From NCBI GenBank assembly GCA_028703995.1, contig JAQVLU010000025.1, positions 1-5,380 on the forward strand: 5,380 nt of DNA, in the 5' to 3' direction. This DNA comes from Minisyncoccota bacterium (GTDB taxonomy: Bacteria > Patescibacteriota > Minisyncoccia > Minisyncoccales > Minisyncoccaceae). The position numbers were made by a program, and so were the translations under genes. A model generated the notes under the pieces. That model worked only from the letters and a program-made list of their open reading frames with translations. It was not told the DNA's origin and did no database searches. Every line of letters begins with the position of its first letter. The first letter of the stretch is position 1. Of this stretch, positions 1 through 2,526 are shown one piece after another.

Positions 1-24
1 AAGATTAAGTAATATCGCTAATTA

Positions 25-52
25 TTGACTTTTGAAAAATATTATGTATAAT
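25..52 (+). promoter_or_regulatory. sigma-70-type promoter of the rplJ-rplL operon
   Basis: A TTGACT -35 box (25-30) and a perfect TATAAT -10 box (47-52) are separated by 16 bp. Transcription would start near 58-60, just before the structured L10 leader, which leaves a 5' UTR of about 115 bases. It is the only good promoter upstream of rplJ in the window and fits the leader boundary exactly. Positions 1-24 show nothing recognisable. Confidence 0.8.
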
Positions 53-61
53 ATAGACATA

Positions 62-155
62 TCTGCAGACAATAGGCAAAGTAAATAAGACCTATTTAGG
101 ATTAATATATTTTATTTATTTTCCCTAATTTTGTCTGTGGTCGCACAGATTTTTT
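62..155 (+). promoter_or_regulatory. ribosomal protein L10 leader (autoregulatory attenuator) of rplJ-rplL
   Basis: The untranslated leader can fold in the layout known for bacterial L10 leaders. A closing stem pairs 63-71 (CTGCAGACA) with 132-140 (TGTCTGTGG), nine pairs including two G-U. Inside it sit two hairpins: AATAGG (71-76) with CCTATT (91-96), and TTAGG (96-100) with CCTAA (124-128). The 3' arm of the closing stem overlaps the 5' arm of the terminator at 134-149, so the two folds exclude each other. In the known family, the L10-L12 complex binds this leader and lowers expression of its own operon. I infer the same here: bound protein would shift the balance between the closing stem and the terminator. 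I did not establish the family's kink-turn from the sequence. The direction of the switch is not proven by the sequence alone. Confidence 0.8.
134..155 (+). terminator. intrinsic terminator (attenuator) within the L10 leader
   Basis: A six-base-pair stem, TCTGTG (134-139) with CACAGA (144-149), closes a GTCG tetraloop and is followed at once by six T residues (150-155), ending 18 bases before the rplJ start codon. This is a standard rho-independent terminator. Because it lies between the promoter and the first gene, and its 5' arm is shared with the leader closing stem, it is best read as a conditional attenuator. Confidence 0.8.
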
Positions 156-173
156 AATATAAAAAAAGATTTT

Positions 174-692
174 ATGGCAATTACAAAAGAAAAAAAGCAA
201 GAAATCATAAAGGAGTTAAAAGATAAGATTGATTTGCAAAAGTCAGCTGTCTTTATTGATTACGCTGGAACAAACGTAAAAGATTTAACAAAACTCCGTA
301 AAGAATTGAGAGCTCAAGGGAATGAACTTAGAATTGCAAAAAAAACACTACTTAACCGTGCTTTTGAAGAAAAAGAAGTCGCTGTTAATGTGAGAGACTT
401 AGAAGGTCAAGTAGCGGTAGTGTTTGGTTTTGAAGATGAAATTTCTCCATCAAAAAATGTTTATCAGTTTTCAAAAACTCATGAAACAATTAAAATGGTG
501 GGAGGAATTTTAGAAGGCACTTTTTATGGTGCGTCTGAAATGATTAAAATTGCAGAACTTCCTTCAAAACAACAATTACTTGGAAGCTTAGTGGGAACAT
601 TAAACGCTCCAGTAACAAGTTTTGCTCATGTTCTTTCAGGGACAATATCTCAATTTGTTCAGGCCTTGTCTCAGATAAGAGATAATAAATAA
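174..692 (+). CDS. rplJ: 50S ribosomal protein L10 (uL10)
   Basis: This encodes L10, the base of the ribosomal stalk, which binds 23S rRNA in the large subunit and carries the L7/L12 dimers that recruit translation factors. The 172 residues match the usual family length. The N-terminal rRNA-binding domain (about 1-100) shows family features: the FIDYAGTNVKDLTKLRKELR stretch (28-47), the RIAKKTLLNRA segment (53-63) and EGQVAVVFG (77-85). The C-terminal part (about 130-170) contains SLVGTLNAPVTSFAHVLSGT followed by the long helix that binds L12 dimers. The ATG at 174 gives the normal MAITKEKK start. No Shine-Dalgarno motif precedes it, only an A-rich run. The gene is first in its operon, 22 bases before rplL, and is probably autoregulated through the L10 leader. 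Product identity is secure from sequence motifs and from the adjacent rplL. Confidence 0.97.
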   Translation: MAITKEKKQEIIKELKDKIDLQKSAVFIDYAGTNVKDLTKLRKELRAQGNELRIAKKTLLNRAFEEKEVAVNVRDLEGQVAVVFGFEDEISPSKNVYQFSKTHETIKMVGGILEGTFYGASEMIKIAELPSKQQLLGSLVGTLNAPVTSFAHVLSGTISQFVQALSQIRDNK

Positions 693-714
693 TAAGAAAT
701 AAATATATAAAAAT

Positions 715-1128
715 ATGGCAGAAGAAAAAACAACAGTAGAAATACCTACAAAGTTCAAAAAATTAGTAGAAGAAATTGAATCAATGTCTGTTCTAGATTT
801 ATCAGAATTGGTTAAGATTTTAGAAGAAAAGTTTGGTGTATCAGCCGCTCCTCAAATGATGGCAGCAGCACCAGCTGCACAAGCAGCTGAAGCAGGAGCA
901 GAAGCTAAATCAGAATTCAACATTGTTTTAGCAAGCGTTGGAGAAAAGAAGATTGAAGTAATTAAAGTTGTAAGAGACACTCTTCAAATCGGACTTAAGG
1001 AAGCTAAGGATTTAGTAGATGGAGCAGTTGCTTCACCAGCAGTTCTTAAGGAAGGAGTAAAGAAAGAAGAAGCAGAAGAAATGAAAAAGAAATTAGAAGA
1101 AGCAGGAGCAACAATCGAACTAAAATAA
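715..1128 (+). CDS. rplL: 50S ribosomal protein L7/L12 (bL12)
   Basis: This is the multi-copy stalk protein that stimulates GTP hydrolysis by elongation and initiation factors. The N-terminal dimerisation domain (about 13-45) contains MSVLDLSELVKILEEKFGVS. It is followed by an alanine-rich flexible hinge (about 44-65) and the factor-binding C-terminal domain (about 67-137) with the hallmark GLKEAKDLV (93-101) and a final EEAGATIELK. At 137 residues it is somewhat longer than the common 120-128. Compared with the E. coli protein it has an N-terminal extension of about ten charged residues and about three extra residues after KDLV (DGAVASPAVLKEGV). The conserved Gly before GLKEAKD is Gln91-Ile92 here. 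The start has no Shine-Dalgarno motif. The gene is last in the operon, and a strong terminator follows within 20 bases. Confidence 0.97.
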   Translation: MAEEKTTVEIPTKFKKLVEEIESMSVLDLSELVKILEEKFGVSAAPQMMAAAPAAQAAEAGAEAKSEFNIVLASVGEKKIEVIKVVRDTLQIGLKEAKDLVDGAVASPAVLKEGVKKEEAEEMKKKLEEAGATIELK

Positions 1129-1138
1129 TTTTAGTAAA

Positions 1139-1170
1139 AAAAGAAGACACCGATTAAGGTGTCTTTTTTT
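1139..1170. terminator. bidirectional intrinsic terminator between convergent operons
   Basis: An eight-base-pair perfect stem, AAGACACC (1144-1151) with GGTGTCTT (1158-1165), closes a six-base GATTAA loop. It is flanked by an A run on the left and a T run on the right (1164-1170), which can extend the stem by several A-T pairs and one G-U. Read on the + strand it ends rplJ-rplL (stop at 1128). Read on the - strand the left-hand A run becomes the U tract, and it ends the thioredoxin-like gene (stop at 1177). Confidence 0.93.
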
Positions 1171-1176
1171 ATTTTT

Positions 1177-1866
1177 TTATTTATTGCAAACTGTTTCTGG
1201 AATATTGTTTGTCAATTCACAAATATATCGAGTAAGATATTCTTTTTCTTTCTCTTCTCCGAAGTTTTCACCAGCGCCTTCTCTATAATACTTTCCTCCA
1301 ATAAGAACTAATGGAACTCCTCCATTTCCGTATTGTGTGTAGACATTTTGATCTTCAGCAGTATCTTCTCTTAATTTATAGACAACGTTATCTCCAAAAG
1401 TGTCTACAACAGCTTGTATCACTGGTTTTTCCCATTCACAATGAGGACAAGTTGAAGAAGTAAATAGGTAAATTACTGGCTTTCCATCTTCTGTGATGAT
1501 TTCAGCATTTTCTCTAACAAGGAAACTACCATCAACTTGAGCATCTATTTTTTTATCTAAATCAACTACATAATTCATATTAGCAACAAGCATTCTTCCA
1601 TCAGCAGTTACAAAAGATTCATATGTTTCGCCTGCAATATCTATTTTAAAAATATAGTAAGAAGGATTTTTTTCACCTTCAACAATCTCCTTTAAAGAAG
1701 CGGTGTATTGGCCACCTAAAAGATTTTGATTAATGTAGGTAAGAGCTTTATCAACAGCTTGTTCTTTGGTTATAGAATCAGAACCTTTTTTAAAGTCGAG
1801 GACAGCAAAAACGATTAAGGCTATTAAAGCAATAGATAAAAGGATGGCTATTATTTTTTTATTCAT
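1177..1866 (-). CDS. membrane-anchored thioredoxin-fold protein with CPHC active site
   Basis: The 229-residue protein probably acts outside the cytoplasmic membrane as a thiol-disulfide oxidoreductase. Residues 2-4 are NKK and residues 5-23 are a single hydrophobic helix without an obvious signal-peptidase site, which suggests an N-terminal anchor with the rest outside. Residues about 31-95 (TKEQAVDKAL to TADGRMLVA) resemble a PepSY-like fold, judged by eye. The thioredoxin domain follows (about 120-215): Cys140-Pro-His-Cys143 after LFTSST, and the cis-proline loop GGVPLVLIGG (182-191, Pro185). The spacing of 42 residues from Cys143 to Pro185 is thioredoxin-like and leaves no room for the large helical insertion of DsbA. 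The CPHC dipeptide is the DsbA-type sequence, which favours an oxidising role, but direction cannot be assigned from this alone. Two more cysteines near the end (216 and 227) may form a structural disulfide. The gene sits 20 bases after a tiny acidic ORF, presumably on the same transcript. The start lacks a Shine-Dalgarno motif. Confidence 0.85.
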   Translation of the reverse strand: MNKKIIAILLSIALIALIVFAVLDFKKGSDSITKEQAVDKALTYINQNLLGGQYTASLKEIVEGEKNPSYYIFKIDIAGETYESFVTADGRMLVANMNYVVDLDKKIDAQVDGSFLVRENAEIITEDGKPVIYLFTSSTCPHCEWEKPVIQAVVDTFGDNVVYKLREDTAEDQNVYTQYGNGGVPLVLIGGKYYREGAGENFGEEKEKEYLTRYICELTNNIPETVCNK

Positions 1867-1886
1867 TTTTTTATATTTATTTATTA

Positions 1887-1991
1887 TTACAATTCTTCAT
1901 CGAATTCGATTTCGTCTTCAAATGTGTCATCACATTCAAAATCGTCTTCGATAAGATCTTGATCTAAATCTTCAAAATCTTCGAAATCCAT
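1887..1991 (-). CDS. 34-residue extremely acidic small protein
   Basis: I do not recognise a family. The short frame starts at ATG (1991-1989) and ends at TAA (1889-1887). Of 34 residues, 11 are Asp and 9 are Glu. There is no Lys, Arg or His, so the net charge is about -20. Five Phe and one Cys (Cys20) are spaced among the acids, with a loose Phe-Glu-Asp repeat (DFEDFED, DDFECDD, FEDEIEFDEE). It has no membrane segment or export signal, so it is probably cytosolic and disordered unless bound to a basic partner. It is supported as a gene by position: the ATG lies about 28 bases downstream of the predicted transcription start of a strong promoter, and the stop is 20 bases before the thioredoxin-like gene on the same strand. 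A role as a nucleic-acid mimic or a chaperone-like binding peptide would be a guess. Confidence 0.7.
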   Translation of the reverse strand: MDFEDFEDLDQDLIEDDFECDDTFEDEIEFDEEL

Positions 1992-2023
1992 AGTTTTATT
2001 AATTAGTTTTTAAAAGCTATAAT

Positions 2024-2037
2024 ACAATTATAATTGT
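2024..2037. promoter_or_regulatory. 14-bp perfect palindrome covering the leftward -10 box
   Basis: ACAATTATAATTGT is its own reverse complement and contains TATAAT on both strands (- strand at 2032-2027, + strand at 2029-2034). The - strand copy is the -10 of the leftward promoter. The + strand copy has no convincing -35 upstream. It could be an operator or simply a symmetrical AT-rich -10 region. Confidence 0.35.
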
Positions 2038-2054
2038 TAGTTATCTTTTGTCAA
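2027..2054 (-). promoter_or_regulatory. sigma-70-type promoter for the acidic peptide and thioredoxin-like gene
   Basis: On the - strand a perfect TTGACA (2054-2049) and a perfect TATAAT (2032-2027) are separated by 16 bp, the same spacing as the rplJ promoter. Transcription would start near 2020, giving a 5' UTR of about 28 bases before the ATG at 1991. Matching both consensus boxes suggests high basal strength. Inverted repeats overlie both boxes, so the promoter may be repressible. Confidence 0.83.
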
Positions 2055-2059
2055 GATAA
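2041..2059. promoter_or_regulatory. candidate operator: 7-bp inverted repeat over the -35 box
   Basis: TTATCTT (2041-2047) and AAGATAA (2053-2059) form a perfect inverted repeat with a five-base spacer. The -35 hexamer of the leftward promoter (2049-2054) straddles the spacer and the right arm. The size and symmetry suit a dimeric helix-turn-helix regulator. No T run follows, so it is not a terminator. No regulator gene is visible in the window. Confidence 0.4.
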
Positions 2060-2116
2060 TGTTTTATATAATATTTGTTTCTTTCTGTCAATATTTAATT
2101 CATTTTAATAAAAAGC

Positions 2117-2122
2117 TATAAT
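2117..2122 (+). promoter_or_regulatory. candidate -10 box for the membrane protein / Clp-like / prepilin operon
   Basis: A perfect TATAAT lies 29 bases upstream of the ATG at 2152 and would place the transcription start near 2129. The best -35 at normal spacing (TTAATT, 2095-2100) is weak, so the promoter is either weak or activator-dependent. An alternative is TTGTCA (2048-2053) with one of the AT-rich -10-like boxes around 2067-2074, but the spacing is too short (13-15 bp). Confidence 0.4.
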
Positions 2123-2151
2123 ATAAATATAAGATTAAATTTAAAAAGTCA

Positions 2152-2526
2152 ATGCTTTTAATTTTAGAATATTTTTCCTTTCAATTTATAGAAACTCCTA
2201 AGAAAATTTTTAATATTTTTAAGAATTTAATTTGGTTTGGAGTTAATTTTTTATCTATTAAATATTGTTTTCAAACATTATTTCAGCCATGGAGAAGGAT
2301 TGTTTGGGATTATAAGCGTGGTTTTGATTTAGGGAATAGAATTGATATTTTAGTTTCGAATACTTTTTCTAGATTTCTTGGTTTAATCATGCGTCTTTGT
2401 ATAATTATAGCTTTTGTCATTTACGAAGTTTTTATAATTCTTTTAGGAACATTTTTAATTCTTTTCAGAATATTAATTCCATTCTTGGCCATATTAGGAA
2501 TCTTTATTAGCTTTAGTTTAATTTAA
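2152..2526 (+). CDS. small membrane protein encoded next to the Clp-like ATPase
   Basis: I cannot assign a known function to this 124-residue protein. The C-terminal half is almost entirely hydrophobic (about 75-124) and should form two membrane helices (roughly 76-96 and 99-122). A further hydrophobic or amphipathic stretch lies at about 20-44. Between them is a polar, tryptophan- and arginine-rich segment with FQPWRRIVWDYKRGFDLGNR (44-63), the most distinctive part and the likeliest contact or headgroup-binding surface. Such a short cationic loop would be expected on the cytoplasmic side. The stop codon shares its last A with the start of the AAA+ gene (TAATG, 2524-2528), a classic translational coupling arrangement that suggests the two products work together at the membrane. 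The start at 2152 has an A-rich leader and no Shine-Dalgarno motif. Confidence 0.8.
   Translation: MLLILEYFSFQFIETPKKIFNIFKNLIWFGVNFLSIKYCFQTLFQPWRRIVWDYKRGFDLGNRIDILVSNTFSRFLGLIMRLCIIIAFVIYEVFIILLGTFLILFRILIPFLAILGIFISFSLI

Larger units (their letters stand above)
2012..2123 (+). repeat. 13-bp direct repeat AAAAGCTATAATA at both ends of the divergent intergenic region
   Basis: The 13-mer AAAAGCTATAATA occurs exactly at 2012-2024 and 2111-2123, 99 bases apart start to start, within the 160-base gap between the two divergent operons. Each copy contains a TATAAT. The right copy is well placed as the -10 of the rightward operon. The left copy falls at the start site of the leftward transcript. 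It may be a duplicated promoter element or a shared regulator site. Confidence 0.45.

Noticed and set aside
1766..1954. Open frame of 62 codons on the + strand
   Set aside because: It lies antisense to the 5' part of the thioredoxin-like gene and the acidic small ORF, both better supported by a promoter and domain content. It has no promoter and its translation has no recognisable motif.
2029..2034. Rightward TATAAT inside the palindrome as promoter of the membrane operon
   Set aside because: It has no -35-like hexamer at 15-19 bp upstream, and the start would leave a UTR over 100 bases. The box at 2117-2122 is better placed.
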